A stretch of DNA of 64,000 nt, taken from Botryococcus braunii (lineage: Eukaryota; Chlorophyta; Trebouxiophyceae). The notes below the pieces were generated by a model. It was not told the DNA's origin, ran no database searches, and saw nothing but the letters and a program-made list of their open reading frames with translations. The position numbers were made by a program, and so were the translations under genes. Numbering within the stretch: the stretch's first letter is position 1; each line of letters opens with the position of its first letter. The stretch is taken from contig KV908455.1 of assembly GCA_002005505.1 (NCBI GenBank), forward strand, positions 264,956 to 328,955, in the 5' to 3' direction. Shown one piece after another: positions 19,523-33,577 of this stretch.

Positions 19523-19551
19523 CCCCCCCCCCCCTCCCTCCCTCCCTCCCT

Positions 19552-19625
<74 letters not shown>
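19453..19625. repeat. Long (CT)n microsatellite with a CCCT interruption
   Basis: Two CT runs (19453-19518 and 19559-19625) flank a C-rich (CCCT)n segment. Open frames here encode only Ser-Leu or Arg-Glu repeats. Confidence 0.95.
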
Positions 19626-19633
<8 letters not shown>

Positions 19634-20147
19634 TGCCCCCTGCCCCAACAGGCTAAGCCCCCTCCCCCTCTCTCCCCTCCGTGCAAGCGTGGGCGAGGTG
19701 CAAGAAAGGAAAGAGAGAGGGGGAGGGGTTCGGGGAAAAAGAAAGAGCGGCAGCGAGATTGACATGCACCTACTGTCATGAACATCCTACCTGGGTCATT
19801 CAAGCAGACACAAGGCTGTGGGCAAGAGTGCCAGGCAATGAATGAGGAAGAGAGCGCAGACAGTAGTGCGAGCATGGTAGAGCGAGATGGAGAACACAGA
19901 AGACCTTATGGAAAAATAAAAGGTCAGAGAAACTTGGGCGAGGAATGTGATCCGAATTCCTTAGAAGTATCCCTGAAGGACTGCCACGGACGTGTCGCTT
20001 TAGGGCATACTAATTTCACCACCTAGTCACGAAGAGAACTCTCCAGTTTATGCTGAAACATCACAACGAATCTTTGGAACAAGGCGCAAGTTTTTCCAGA
20101 CCACAAGACAAGCAGATCCACACTTTCTCAGGAACTAGATAGCTCAC

Positions 20148-20281
20148 CCACGGTGCAAACCGAGCTTCATCCTCAAAGCCAGCGACAAACCACCCTTCTT
20201 TGCGGCAATTCAGTCCATTATCCGCTGTCGCTGGTTCGCATTCGCAGAGCTCTAGTGGCTCATAGTCGAAATGAAGGCCAC
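20148..20281 (-). CDS. Orphan Cys-containing exon, family not recognised
   Basis: Minus-strand exon bounded by a strong acceptor (cttgttacag at 20282-20290) and a strong donor (gtgagc, starting at 20147), phase 1 to phase 0, 44 codons. The peptide contains YEPLELCECEPATADNGLNC and RKEGWFVAGFEDEARFAPW, a balanced, globular-looking composition with three cysteines, unlike the surrounding noise. I could not find partner exons with confidence on either side. It may be part of a secreted or lectin-like protein, but no function is claimed. Confidence 0.45.
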
Positions 20282-20290
20282 CTGTAACAA

Positions 20291-21163
20291 GTAGGCAACA
20301 AAGCTTGGTCAGTGGATACTGACTACATCGAGAGTTACTTTGCTGGCCACACCTCCGCCACCCACACAAAATATCTTATTATTCCCTACTCAGGCAAAAA
20401 GCTCGTGGCCAACTCTTCTAACAAAGACTGTGTGCATGCATGGCTACAGCCTGTGGGCATAAGTAGCAACCGCACGGAAACCGTGCCCCTCAGTTCCCTC
20501 TCAATCGAAACAAAATAAAACAGTTAAACGGGTGGATGCAATTCAACACTCATCCTCCAGTCTTAAACAAGCCAACAATCAGCCTGTGGAGGGATATCTG
20601 GCACCTGAACGCAGGCTCCAAGGGAGCGAAGTGCTTGAAATATACTCAGCGGATCTCAAGGACTGGATATCGTTCTTTACAAGGTCGCAGCTACAGCGCT
20701 TCAAGCAAATTAGCACGAAGAGCCAGGGGGAAATGCGCGAGGAAGGAAACCACCTCAACATTGGGGCCGTTGAAGAATCAGCCCACACACCTCACGCATT
20801 ACAAGGACAAGCAAAAATTGAACCAGAGGTTCAGGCTATGCAAGCTTGCCTGATTTTATGATACCAAACAGCACCTGCACCTGCGAGGCCGGTCCTCGCG
20901 AAAACGCGTAAAAGTGCCACTGGTTCGATCCTAGCGGCACATGTGGGCCGAGGTACCGTACGACCCCTGTGCAACTGGACCTCACTGCTTTTGGAGGTAA
21001 GACGATCTCATTGAACAATGGAACATGGCGTACATGCTTCAATCTCGAATAATTAGGGCGCTGTAGTAACTTTTTTCCGTTAAGGTGCTAAAGGAACTGC
21101 TGTGCCCCAAAACTGGCGTAGTATCATTCCTCAGGTGCCCTAACGTAAACACTCCTGCCGCCA
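20291..21163. other. Region upstream of CCDC12, no confident gene
   Basis: Plus-strand frame 20532-20861 (109 codons) has a charged composition (EIYSADLKDWISFFTRSQLQ), but no flanking splice logic or family resemblance was found. The last part presumably holds the CCDC12 promoter and 5' UTR. Confidence 0.35.
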
Positions 21164-21797
21164 ATGGAGACCGCTGAACAGCGAAGAGAGCGTCTTCGAG
21201 CATTGCGTGAGGAGGCTGCAAGTCGGGATGTGGAGGCTGCAGAACCAGCTCAGCAGCAAAATGGAGCGGATGAACCTGTGCTAAAATTCAGAAACTATGC
21301 GGTGAAGGACAAACAGATAGAACATAAAGTAATAGAACCAGCGCATGCCCCCGAGTTTGAAGAACCAACCGCTGAGCCACCGGAAGCTGTTCCAGCTGAG
21401 GTCTGTGATCTGGAGCCGTCTTTCCGCAACATTACCACAGCAAAGTATTGTCTTATACTGAAAGCGCCGGTTGTTAAGATCTTAGGAACGTCTAAATACT
21501 ACCAGGGAGTGCCCATGAACTGGATATTGCGAGGATTGTCGTTGCAGTAAAGTTTTGCAGTATGGTGATTTTTAGATGTGACTCTACGAAGGCATTCACC
21601 AAAGTGATGCTGACAGAAGGACTGACGTACAGGAGATTCTGGTCAACGTAGCACCAAAAAAGCCCAACTGGGATCTGCGGAGGGACGTAGCAAAGCAGTT
21701 GGAGAAGTTGGAGAGACGAACGCAGCGGGCGATGATTCAGATCATGCAAGAGCAAGAGAGACTGCAACTTGAAGAGGCAGGAGGGGTGCAGGACTAG
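21164..21797 (+). CDS. CCDC12: CCDC12 / Cwf18 spliceosome component
   Basis: Small coiled-coil protein of the Prp19/activated-spliceosome group (Cwf18 in fission yeast), nuclear. Two exons: 21164-21400 and 21633-21797 (stop tag 21795-21797), phase 0 join. It begins [20 protein letters not shown], the characteristic Arg-rich N-terminal helix. It continues with [15 protein letters not shown] (family: L-R-N-Y-x-P-x-D) and after the intron [20 protein letters not shown], then [18 protein letters not shown], matching the conserved APRKPDWDLKRDVxKKLEKLEKRTQ core. The predicted length of 133 residues is slightly short of animal orthologues. The donor (gag|gtctgt) is weaker than usual but gives the join expected for the family. 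The start ATG is the only in-frame one before the conserved helix. Confidence 0.92.
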
Positions 21798-21960
21798 CGT
21801 TATTTGTCCTATTTTGTATGTGAAAATACTGGATCGAGAGAAGGGACGAGTGCGCGTGCGACAAGCAGACAGAGGGGGGGGGGAGGGGCAAAGAGATCTC
21901 CCCTCGGAATGGGGGGAGGGCGGGGGAGAGGATCGGACCTTCAGAGGGAGAAGAGAGGCA

Positions 21961-21966
<6 letters not shown>

Positions 21967-22050
<84 letters not shown>
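21967..22050. repeat. (GA)n microsatellite
   Basis: GA run about 170 bases after the CCDC12 stop, followed by a poly-G run. Confidence 0.95.
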
Positions 22051-22053
<3 letters not shown>

Positions 22054-23084
22054 GGGGGGGCACTGTTTTCTTGTGCGGAGAGACTGCCTACAATGTCATG
22101 GGTGAACATTTGTTGCGCACGCAACAAACTTTGACTGTGCTTTATGGCCATCTCTGAGGAGATAGGGACTGGATATTACTGGAACCCCTGTGCTACCTCA
22201 ATGGATATCTTGCATGATCCTTCGCCTATACTCGGACTCGATTTTTGCTGCCACAATGCCAAGACATGTTGCTCAAGTTTTGAAGCCTTATGTCAGTCAG
22301 TCCTGTATTTTAATCAATCCCGTGACAGGCACAGTTCTCAGGGCTGCAATCAAGAAGCCCAACGACATCCGGAAGTTGAATGCACATTGAACCACCTCAA
22401 TTGTGTAATGTCATGTGTTAGTAGGGTTGGCCATGGCACCTATTTGCGCATCTTGCTCGACTGGGTCGTGCAGGAGCTTTGGTTACTGCCAATCAAATGG
22501 TGCAGTCCACAGCAGGGGAACCTGATGAATGGTTGTGTACGTATGTGCACTACACTGCTTGACTCATCATGTGGAAATGCCAGTATACATATGCGCACAA
22601 TGTTGCCCTCTTTGTCAGGTGTAATTACTCGAATATATATGTGCACTGTGCTGGAACCATACATGAGTCAGTCTGGCTTTTGCTTTCCGGCGGTTGGATC
22701 CGGCCTGCGAGTAAGCTTTGAAGTAATACGTACTAGCCTTGGGGTTCTGACGTGGATGTGATTATGCATCCGCCTAGGGGGCACCCTAGACCATGCGCAG
22801 AAGGTAGATGAAGTACTAAAATAATCTGCGGTTTGTTTACACTCAATCGAGTGCACCTACTCTGCAAGACTAGGTCACGTGGGGCTACATGGTGGACCCT
22901 TGCCTTGTTTATGTGCTGCCTTCGCTGGAATTTTAAGCACAAGTATGTAGCTGATCGTTCAAACGGAATTCTGGAGTTTGTCAAGTACACACAAGGGTTT
23001 AGAACGGTCCTTCAGGGTTATTACCTAGTACTCCAAGGCTTCAAAGCTGCACCGAAGGCGGTTTATATTCGGTACAATTATATG
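22051..23084. other. No confident gene
   Basis: Two overlapping plus-strand frames (22144-22761 and 22190-22390) are open. The second ends in a protein-like string (LINPVTGTVLRAAIKKPNDI) before a stop at 22388-22390, with acceptor-like bases upstream. It could be a terminal exon, but I cannot name a family. Confidence 0.35.
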
Positions 23085-23239
23085 GCCAAACATGCACTGT
23101 TCAATTTAAACATTTAAAGCAACATGCGTGATATAGTTATGTATGGATTTAAGCGTTGTGGGCTGTCTGGAGTTTTGTGGATGCATGATATAGCTCAGCT
23201 GTGGACGGCATGCTTAAGGGTTAACCTGTCTAAAACGTT

Positions 23240-23520
23240 ATTAGCTCGAACAGCACCTTGGAGTTGGTAGCACTGTTGCTCCAGTCATTACTCTGGCAAA
23301 TCCTTTAAGGTCGTCTTGCTTGCTACATGAATGCTTGCCGGATCCACTCCGTTAATAAATTATATGTATAAAGTTGCTGCCGTACATGTTGTACAGCCAT
23401 ACAGGGGGACAGAAAATGATGTTCATCACCACGAGCTCTCAGGGTACACTTCGAGCATTTTCCTTTGCTTTTGAGGAATGCCCTGCTATCTACCTCTATC
23501 CGAAAATGCTTATGAAACCC
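23240..23520 (-). mobile_element. Non-LTR retrotransposon 3' remnant, copy 1
   Basis: The minus-strand translation gives CSKCTLRARGDEHHF then VQHVRQQ, the Cys2-His-Cys zinc-knuckle region at the C terminus of reverse transcriptases in non-LTR elements (pattern C-x2-C, GDEHH, C). Only the C-terminal part is present. Confidence 0.7.
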
Positions 23521-24184
23521 TAGCCTAAATTGCCTTGACCATCAGCCCCAAAAGCCCAGGGGCCAAGAGGGTCCCTCGCCTGAAAGAAAAGTGAAATATA
23601 TCAGGCTTGCTAGGCTTAGCCTATAGGCTTCACTCTTAATTCTAAAAAATCAGTCGCAGGCGCCCTGTGCTGTAGATTTTGCGGTGTCCAAATCGGGTTG
23701 TCCGCGGGTACCTGGGAATCTCACGTTTCCTTTAGAGAGAAAAGTGGAATATATCAATCTCAGGCCCCCGGTGCCCGAACAGTCACGTGTCAACTTGTAT
23801 GCACACCCATGAGGGATGTACGGCCGTGCAGCACTTGCATGGGTGCAGGGATGCGCACTTCCCGAGCCCGGAAGCAAGGGGCTTACTGTGACGTCAAGTT
23901 GCCTTCACTGTGGGCCCACGTGTATGCAGAAACCCTAAAGTCGACCAAATTCTTCGAAGCACCGATGGGCAAGTGCAGGTACGACCTGAAGGAAAGAAGA
24001 GGAATCCTTTTTGCATCTAGGACCAGCCACTAGGGCTGACCAGGACGGCAACGACGATAGACCAACTCTAGCCATCGCCCCAAATAGTTGGCCATGGCCC
24101 CAAATGTATTTAGTTAACGTAATCCTACTTTGTTGGCCAGCTATTTAGGGTTAACTTGTAACTGTAACTTTATAAGTTCGTGCA

Positions 24185-24440
24185 GCACCCTTGAAGAGGT
24201 TTGGTAGCACGGCTGCTCCAGCACAACTCTTCCAAATCCTTTGAAGGTCGTCTTGCTACATGAATGTTTGCACACATCAGATCCGCTGTTGGAGTATATG
24301 CATAAACTTGCTGCCATACATGTTGTACAGCCGGACAGGTGTACACTAAATGATGTTCATCACCATGAGCTCTAATAACACACTTTGGGCATATTCTTTG
24401 GTTTCGGGGAATGCCCAGCTGTCTACCTCTACCAGGGGAA
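24185..24440 (-). mobile_element. Non-LTR retrotransposon 3' remnant, copy 2
   Basis: Best preserved of the four copies. The minus strand encodes RQLGIPRNQRICPKC, then AHGDEHHLVYTCPAVQHVWQ and NIHVARRPSKDLEELC. This is the typical C-terminal zinc-knuckle region (RxCxxC, GDEHHL, CP) after the reverse transcriptase domain. No reverse transcriptase or endonuclease domain remains nearby. Confidence 0.8.
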
Positions 24441-25826
24441 GTCTTATTTTTCTTTTCTCTAAAAGGATTTGTATCATTTTCTTTTGCACAAAAACATGGA
24501 AGAATTGTGGGCTGAGCCCAGAATATGAACCCCTAGCCTAAACCGCCATGACCATGAGAGTCCCAAAAGGGAGCATGAGGGTCCCTCACCTGAGAGAAAA
24601 GTGGATATATCAGTGCCCTGTGCCGTAGATGGCACGTGTTCACATCGGCGTGCCCGCGGGTACCTAGGAAAACACCAGAATCTGGTGACCGGAGCCCCTG
24701 GGTACTCAGTGACGGGGACCCCAGGGGAGCCGGAGCCCGCAACTTATCCGCCCTGCCGAGTCAACACAACGGCGTTCGCTAGTCGTCCGCATGGCAAATA
24801 CGCAGGGTCACTGCAAACATCAGTAATCACAACAATTGTCAAATAAAATTTCTATGTATATTAATTTCCTTATCTGACTTTTTTAATAAGATCTCAATGG
24901 TGGTCCTTGGACGGAGTAAGATTGACAATCAAAAACAGGGAATGTCAAGGAAGTCCGCTCAATGAGTTGCGATTGAAGCAAGTGAGGCTATTCAAAATTA
25001 ATAATATTGATTTTTTCTTGCATATAGTGCTTGGCATCATTTCGCTGCCGTTTCAGGTGATGTAATTCCAAGCCGATCAGACTGACCACTGCAAAGGGCT
25101 ATCTGCAAGATACACACAAACAGTTTTTAAACTCATATAAACATATTTATTAAAATACAGCGCCATCTACTTTGATTTAAGTTTTTCAAATATCACACGT
25201 GGAAAACATAGGAACTGTATGCAACGTGGTGCCAGCATGCACCACTACGGTTCCTTGCCAACAGGATAGGTGGGTGAAGACAATTAGTAATCAATTCATT
25301 TTTGGAGACCTGAGTCTGCAACTTCTGAGATGTTGCAACCTGGTTTGAGCGTGTTCCGGGTTTCGAGTGTAGGTAGACAAATGGCCATTTCAAGCTGGAT
25401 GATTATTTTTTGGCCGCCTACCGTGCTCGCTATGCTTATTATCCTAGAAATCAGGAAATTTGAAGAAAGACGCATGGACTCTGGCAAGTCCCCAGCACCA
25501 GGTCTGTACACCCTTAATCCATTGCAATTCAGAAACTTCTCCCTCGATGGTGCTTTGCCCGGTAACCCTGGGACTGACACCCATAGTTTTTCCAATGCCA
25601 AGACAACGTCTGCATGCTTGGTGCCTACTTCTTATTAGGTCATAATCTGTCTTTTCAGGGCCGTCTATTTTGCCCAGCTACTTCACCAATCCCAAGCATG
25701 TGTGAGGGCTTGGTAATTGCTTGAGGGATTGGAAAATCAATGGGACCCATGGACGGTCGTCCTTATTGCATGACTTCTCTGAAATCTACATGGTTGTCTG
25801 CTCCAGCCCACCTATCATTCAGTATC

Positions 25827-25856
25827 ATGCTCGTCCACTTACAAGTGGACGAGCAT
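25827..25856. repeat. Hairpin conserved in both duplication units (unit A)
   Basis: Arms ATGCTCGTCCACTT (25827-25840) and AAGTGGACGAGCAT (25843-25856) with a 2-base loop. It lies just upstream of the F-box-like gene start at 25920. The equivalent in unit B is 31942-31968. Confidence 0.85.
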
Positions 25857-25919
25857 ACAATTGAATACATTCCCAGCAGCGATTTTGCAAGCAAGAATCT
25901 GGGTGGTTGAAATTTGCAA

Positions 25920-27211
<1,292 letters not shown>

Positions 27212-27232
27212 GGTCCATTCCTGTCCTGGTAG

Positions 27233-27370
27233 CAGGGCTTATCAAAGTACATATTTGTAACAGGGCTTATCAAAGTACATATTTGTAACAGGGCTTATCA
27301 AAGTACATATTTGTAACAGGGCTTATCAAAGTACATATTTGTAACAGGGGGTATCAAAGTACATATTGGT
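27233..27370. repeat. 28-bp tandem repeat downstream of F-box-like gene A
   Basis: Five copies of a 28-base unit containing CAGGGCTTATCAAAGTACAT. The first four are nearly identical; the last is diverged. Unit B has a single copy at the equivalent place (about 33598), so the array expanded in unit A after the duplication. Confidence 0.93.
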
Positions 27371-27466
27371 AGCACTGTTACAGAGTTCTCCGTGATGCTG
27401 ATGGGAGCGTGTTGTACAAGGAGGGTACAAGCAGGGCGAGGAGGAAGTGGAACCACAAGATGGGAA

Positions 27467-27582
<116 letters not shown>

Positions 27583-28312
27583 GTTGTCATCCTCGGCGGT
27601 TTCGTCGCACATAGGCAAACAGGTTGCCACCCTCAATACTGATACCAGTTGTCATTTGCAGATAACACCACTGGGGGCAGGGCCCTTCAAAATTTCCATC
27701 TTCATGTTTTCGAAGAATGTCCTAATGAGAAGCTAATCGCACTCTGACATGGCAAATCTGGATGTTTGCATGTCCTGATGATGAATAACTGCACTCGTCA
27801 AAAAAAGTTTGGGTATCTCCACAAGTCTCTTGGGGGTTCAGGGCAATCTTGCAAACTTGAGGCCCTGTGCTTGTTGCATGTCTCTTTCTAGTCTCTGGAT
27901 TTACATGTCGATGCTGCCACCCCACATGGTCAGTCCTGCGGATATGTTGGTACACTTCATTAAGCCGTGACTTTGCTTGGGTGCAGGATGCAATGTTAGA
28001 CCTTCTGCTGTGGTGCTGCTGCCTTCCACCACTGACAGCGCTAAAGCTCGTCACCCAGACCAAAATATTTGCCATAGGCTGAGCTTTCGAGGCAATGCCA
28101 ACCCCATGCTGTACCATTTCAAAACCCCACACGGTATAGGGTTAGAGGCCAAACATGCACTGTTCTGTTTTCAGATGGTCAAATTCGAACCTTAAAAGCA
28201 GGACGCCAGATATACGTATGTACGGACTAAAGTGTTTTAAAATTTGCAAATGCGGGCTGTCTCTGGAGTTATGTGGATGCATGATAAAGCCCTATAACTA
28301 GCCCTTTGAGAG

Positions 28313-28398
28313 GCTCTTAATCTTGCCGTCCATATATGGCTATATAACTAGCCCTAGGGCTAGTTATATAGCCATATATGGACGGCAAGATTAAGAGC
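28313..28398. repeat. Perfect 86-bp palindrome
   Basis: Left arm 28313-28355 and right arm 28356-28398 are exact reverse complements (43 bp each) with no spacer. Centre AGCCCTAGGGCT; outer end GCTCTTAATCTTGCCGTCC. An extra partial copy of the central phrase CCTATAACTAGCCCT lies just left at 28290. It is absent at the corresponding place in unit A (about 23195). Confidence 0.97.
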
Positions 28399-28412
28399 AT
28401 GGCGGGTCCTGC

Positions 28413-28482
28413 ACCTCATCATGTGGCATTCAGGGGGACGTACATGCGCATGTACGTCCTCATAAATGCCCCATGATGAGGT
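28413..28482. repeat. Second palindrome, 35-bp arms with four mismatches
   Basis: Centre TACATGCGCATGTA, outer ends ACCTCATCATG and CATGATGAGGT. It starts 14 bases after the perfect palindrome, so the two form adjacent cruciform-prone elements. Confidence 0.9.
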
Positions 28483-28853
28483 ACATGACATGCCACGCTT
28501 TTGGGGGTAAAAGGGAAGTATATGAGTCTCAGGCTCCGATGCCCCAATAGTCAGGTGTCGACCTTTATGCACACCCATTGGTGTCTGCAGCACATGCACG
28601 GGGATGCACACTTCCCGAGCCCACATGCAAGCTTGGGGGTTACTGTGACTTCACCGTGGGGCCACAGGCATGCACAAGCCCTAAGCCATAATTCAAAATC
28701 ATTCAGCACCGATGGGCACATGCGGGGACGACCTTAAGGATGGAAGATTAATCCATATTGCATCTAGGACCAGCAACTAGGGCTAACGAGGACGGCAACG
28801 ACGTCAGGCCAATGTTTCTCCAACTATTTAGGGTTAAGCTGTAACTATATAGT

Positions 28854-28856
<3 letters not shown>

Positions 28857-28911
<55 letters not shown>
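28857..28911. repeat. (AT)n microsatellite
   Basis: The only AT dinucleotide tract in a window dominated by GT and CT tracts. It is bordered by the inverted pentamers GTTAC and GTAAC, so it forms a perfect self-complementary stretch. Confidence 0.93.
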
Positions 28912-28915
<4 letters not shown>

Positions 28916-28964
28916 ACGTTAACCTTTAACTATACCATTGATGGTATGAGGTTGTACAGCATCC

Positions 28965-29700
28965 TGGAGAGTTTGATAGCGCTAGTGTTCCAATCACAAC
29001 TCTTGCAAAGTTCTTGAAGGTCGTCTTGCTACGTGAGTGTTTGCACAGATCAACTCCAATGCTGGAGTATATGCATTACATTGTACAGACATGGCCAGAC
29101 AAGGGGACAGTACATGGCCAGACAAGGAACAGTACATGATGCTCATCACCATGAGGTCTGAGGGTACATGTACTACATGGCCAGACAAGGGAAAAGTACA
29201 TGATGCTCATCACCACGAGCTCTGAGGGTACATGTACTACATGGCCAGACAAGGGAACAGTACATGATGCTCATCACCACGAGCTCTGAGGGTACATGTA
29301 CTACATGGCCAGACAAGGGAACAGTACATGATGCTCATCACCACGAGCTCTGAGGGTACATGTACTACATGGCCAGACAAGGGAACAGTACATGATGCTC
29401 ATCACCACGAGCTCCGAGGGTATATGTACTACATGGCCAGACAAGGGAACAGTACATGATGCTCATCACCACGAGCTCCGAGGGTACATGTACTATATGG
29501 CCAGACAAGAGAACAGTACATGATGCTCATCACCACGAGCTCTGAGGGTACATGTACTACATGGCGAGACAAGGGAACAGTACATGATGCTCATCACCAC
29601 GAGCTCTGAGTGTACATGTGTACACTTTGTGCAACTCCAATGCTTTTGAGGAATGCTCTGATGTTTACCTGTATCAGAGGAAGCATATGAACTCCAAGCC
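28965..29700 (-). mobile_element. Non-LTR retrotransposon remnant, copy 3, internally expanded
   Basis: The flanks encode the same NTHVARRPS and zinc-knuckle region on the minus strand as copies 1 and 2. The segment coding TLRARGDEHHVLFPCLAM has been amplified into the 64-bp array at 29112-29628. Confidence 0.75.
29112..29628. repeat. 64-bp minisatellite derived from a retrotransposon zinc-knuckle
   Basis: About eight copies. The phrase ACATGGCCAGACAAGGGAAC starts at 29175, 29239, 29303, 29367, 29431, 29495 and 29559, exactly 64 bases apart, with a shorter first unit. Copies differ by single substitutions. 64 is not a multiple of three, so the array cannot encode a repeated peptide. Confidence 0.96.
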
Positions 29701-29949
29701 TAAACTGCCTTGACCATGAGAGCCCCAAAAAACAAAAGGGAGCATGAGGGTCCCTCACATGCAAAACAAAAGTGAAATATATATCAGTCGCAGGCGCCCT
29801 GTGCCGTAGATGTCACGTGTCCAAATCGGCGTGCCCGCGGGTGCCTAGGAAAGGAAAGGAATATATTACATCCAGGACCAGCCACTAGGGCTGAAGAGGA
29901 CGGCAATACAATTAATGACCCATATCTAGCCAACTAAGGTCGCACATCA

Positions 29950-30215
29950 CCTGGGAGAGTTAGATAGCTCCAAGTGCTCTAGTCCTAAATTTGGCAACCC
30001 CTTGAAGGTCTTCTTGCCACATAAACGTTTGTACAGATCGACTCCTTTGTTGAAAGAGATGCATAAGTTGCTGCCGTACATGTTGTACAGCCGGACAGGT
30101 GAAGAAAAGATTATGCTCATCACCAACGAGCTCTAAGGAGCACCTCATGCAAATCCTCTGGTCTCGAGGGATGCCTTGTTCTCTACCTCTATCAATAGGA
30201 AGGTCCTAATCTAAG
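29950..30215 (-). mobile_element. Non-LTR retrotransposon 3' remnant, copy 4
   Basis: The minus strand encodes CSLELVGDEHNLFFTCPAVQ, then HVRQQLMHLFQ and VQTFMWQEDLQGVAKF. It keeps a longer C-terminal tail (FMWQEDLQGVAKF) typical of this class of elements than the other copies. Truncated at the 5' end. Confidence 0.8.
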
Positions 30216-30221
30216 TCGCAT

Positions 30222-30788
30222 AAAGGTCCGCAATGTATGATTAGGAAGGTGGAGTTTGAGCGCACTCTTACGCCAAAGCACATGAGGCGTCGAGCGAACC
30301 ACCTGTGGTATCTGCAGAATATATTCTGCTGCAGCTTATATAAGGCTCTAGGGGATGCACAAGAGCAAGGGGAGATCCTAGGTCATCCCATACATATCAT
30401 GTCGCTTTTACGATCTAACAAATCCTTTACGTGTGAAATGTCAATCTGCAAGGCTCTATCAAACCGCACGTGGTCAACTATATAGTATCCTAGTTTCTTA
30501 AGTTGTACAAGGGTACCCGAAAACATTTCTCGGCCTTCTACTATTGCCAACCTAATGTCATGCATGATGACCTTGTAGTGCAATGAATCAGGTCTCATGA
30601 TCATGGCTATTGTTCCAAAAGCTGACCATGCGTAAGATCCATGTTGACCACAAATTTGAAGAAAATATGTTTAATTCACTTTTTTTTTTTTTTTTTTTTT
30701 TTTTTTGCAGGGATTGTCCGACGCGCCCCCAAAATCTGAGCTAGGACCCGCTTGTGCGCATCCAACAGAGGTATACTACTAAAAAGGA
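30222..30788. other. Unit B spacer, no gene recognised
   Basis: Between retro-remnant 4 and the start of the F-box module. Contains a poly-T run (30680-30706). Minus-strand frame 30383-30604 is open but has no family signature. Confidence 0.5.
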
Positions 30789-31941
30789 AAAGTGAAAACA
30801 CCAGACTCCGGTGACCAGAGCCTCTGGGCACCCAGTGACAGGGGCCCCAGGGGACCTGTAGCCCGCAACTTATCCGCTCTGCTGAGTCAACACAGCGGCG
30901 TTCTCTGGTCGTCCGCATGGCAAATACGCAGGGTCGCTGCAAACATCAATATTCGCAACAATTGTCAAATAGAAATTCTCTGTATATTTTTTCTGTTATG
31001 AAGTTTTTCAAAAGATTTCAATAGTGTTCCCTGGACGGAGTAGATTGACACCCAAAACAGGGTATGTAAAGGAAGTCCGCTCAATGAGTTGCGATTGAAG
31101 CAAGTGAGGTAATTCAAACTGAAGAAATATTGTTTTTCCCTGCATACAGTTCTTGGCATCATTTCGCTGCCGTTTCAGGTGATGTATTTCCAAGCCGATC
31201 AGGGTTTCCACTGTAAAGGTGCTATCTGCAAGATCCAGATAAACGGTTTTCAAACTCATATAATGAGTTTTCTAATAGAACTGGAACCAATTAATTTGAT
31301 ATAATTTGTAAATATTTCACACGTGGAAAACGCGTAAAAACCCTATGCAACGTGGTGCAAGCATGCACCACTACGATTTCTTGCAAGCTGGATAGGTGGA
31401 TGAAGTCAATCAATAATCAGCTCATCTGTGGAGCATTGATATTGCAACCTGGTTTGAGCGTGTTCCGGGTGTCGGGTGTACGTAGACAATTGCTTATTGC
31501 AAGCTGGCTAATTATTTTATTGGCCCATGCCAAGCTCGCAATGCAATGTATCATATAAGTCGGTAGAATTGTGTCAGGGCTCTTTTGCATGGACTCTGAC
31601 AAGTCCGCAACACCAGCTCTGTACCCCCCTTCAACCATGGCAATGCGGACATTTCTCCTTCTATAGAGTTTGCCCTATACCGCTGGGACAACACCCACAT
31701 TTTTTTCAATGGCAAGATGCTTTTCTACGTGCTTGCTCTATACTCCTTATTGGGTCATAATCTGTTTCTTCTGGGCCTTGTACTTTGCCCAGCTACTTCA
31801 CCAATCCAACCATGCGTGAGCGCTTGGTAATTGCCTGAGGGATTGGAGTATTGATGGGACCCATGGGCGGTCGTCCTTCTTGCATAACTTTTCTAGAATC
31901 TACATGGATGTCTGCTCCAGCCCTCCATTCAGTCAGTATCA

Positions 31942-31968
31942 TGCTCGTCCACTGCAAGTGGACGAGCA
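31942..31968. repeat. Hairpin conserved in both duplication units (unit B)
   Basis: Arms TGCTCGTCCACT (31942-31953) and AGTGGACGAGCA (31957-31968) with loop GCA. It corresponds to the unit A hairpin at 25827-25856: the arms are identical and the loop has changed. Confidence 0.85.
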
Positions 31969-32092
31969 CAGTATACTGATTATAATCGCATACATTCCCA
32001 GCAATGATCCCGCAAGCGACAACCAGGGTGGTTGAAATTTGAAATTTGCAATTCTGGTGTGCGGTTAGGATAAGCTTCACTCTTGATACTAA

Positions 32093-33577
<1,485 letters not shown>

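Larger units (their letters stand above)
16973..20147. other. No gene recognised; low-complexity and repeat stretches
   Basis: The first exon of the RING gene is presumably at 16973-17500. A CAA/ACA-rich low-complexity stretch lies at 17005-17120. Beyond 17500 no frame shows family signatures. Poly-C runs, short CA tracts, an inverted repeat (18969-19006) and long (CT)n tracts occupy the rest. Confidence 0.5.

Noticed and set aside
20880..20950. Possible tRNA because of GGTTCGATCC
   Set aside because: The bases around the T-loop-like motif do not pair as a T arm and no acceptor stem or D arm could be formed.
22144..22761. 205-codon plus-strand frame as a gene
   Set aside because: Composition is not protein-like, it overlaps another open frame, and it has no family signature or splice context.
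29112..29628. CRISPR-like or peptide-repeat array
   Set aside because: There are no spacers, the 64-bp period is not divisible by three, and the unit matches a retrotransposon fragment.
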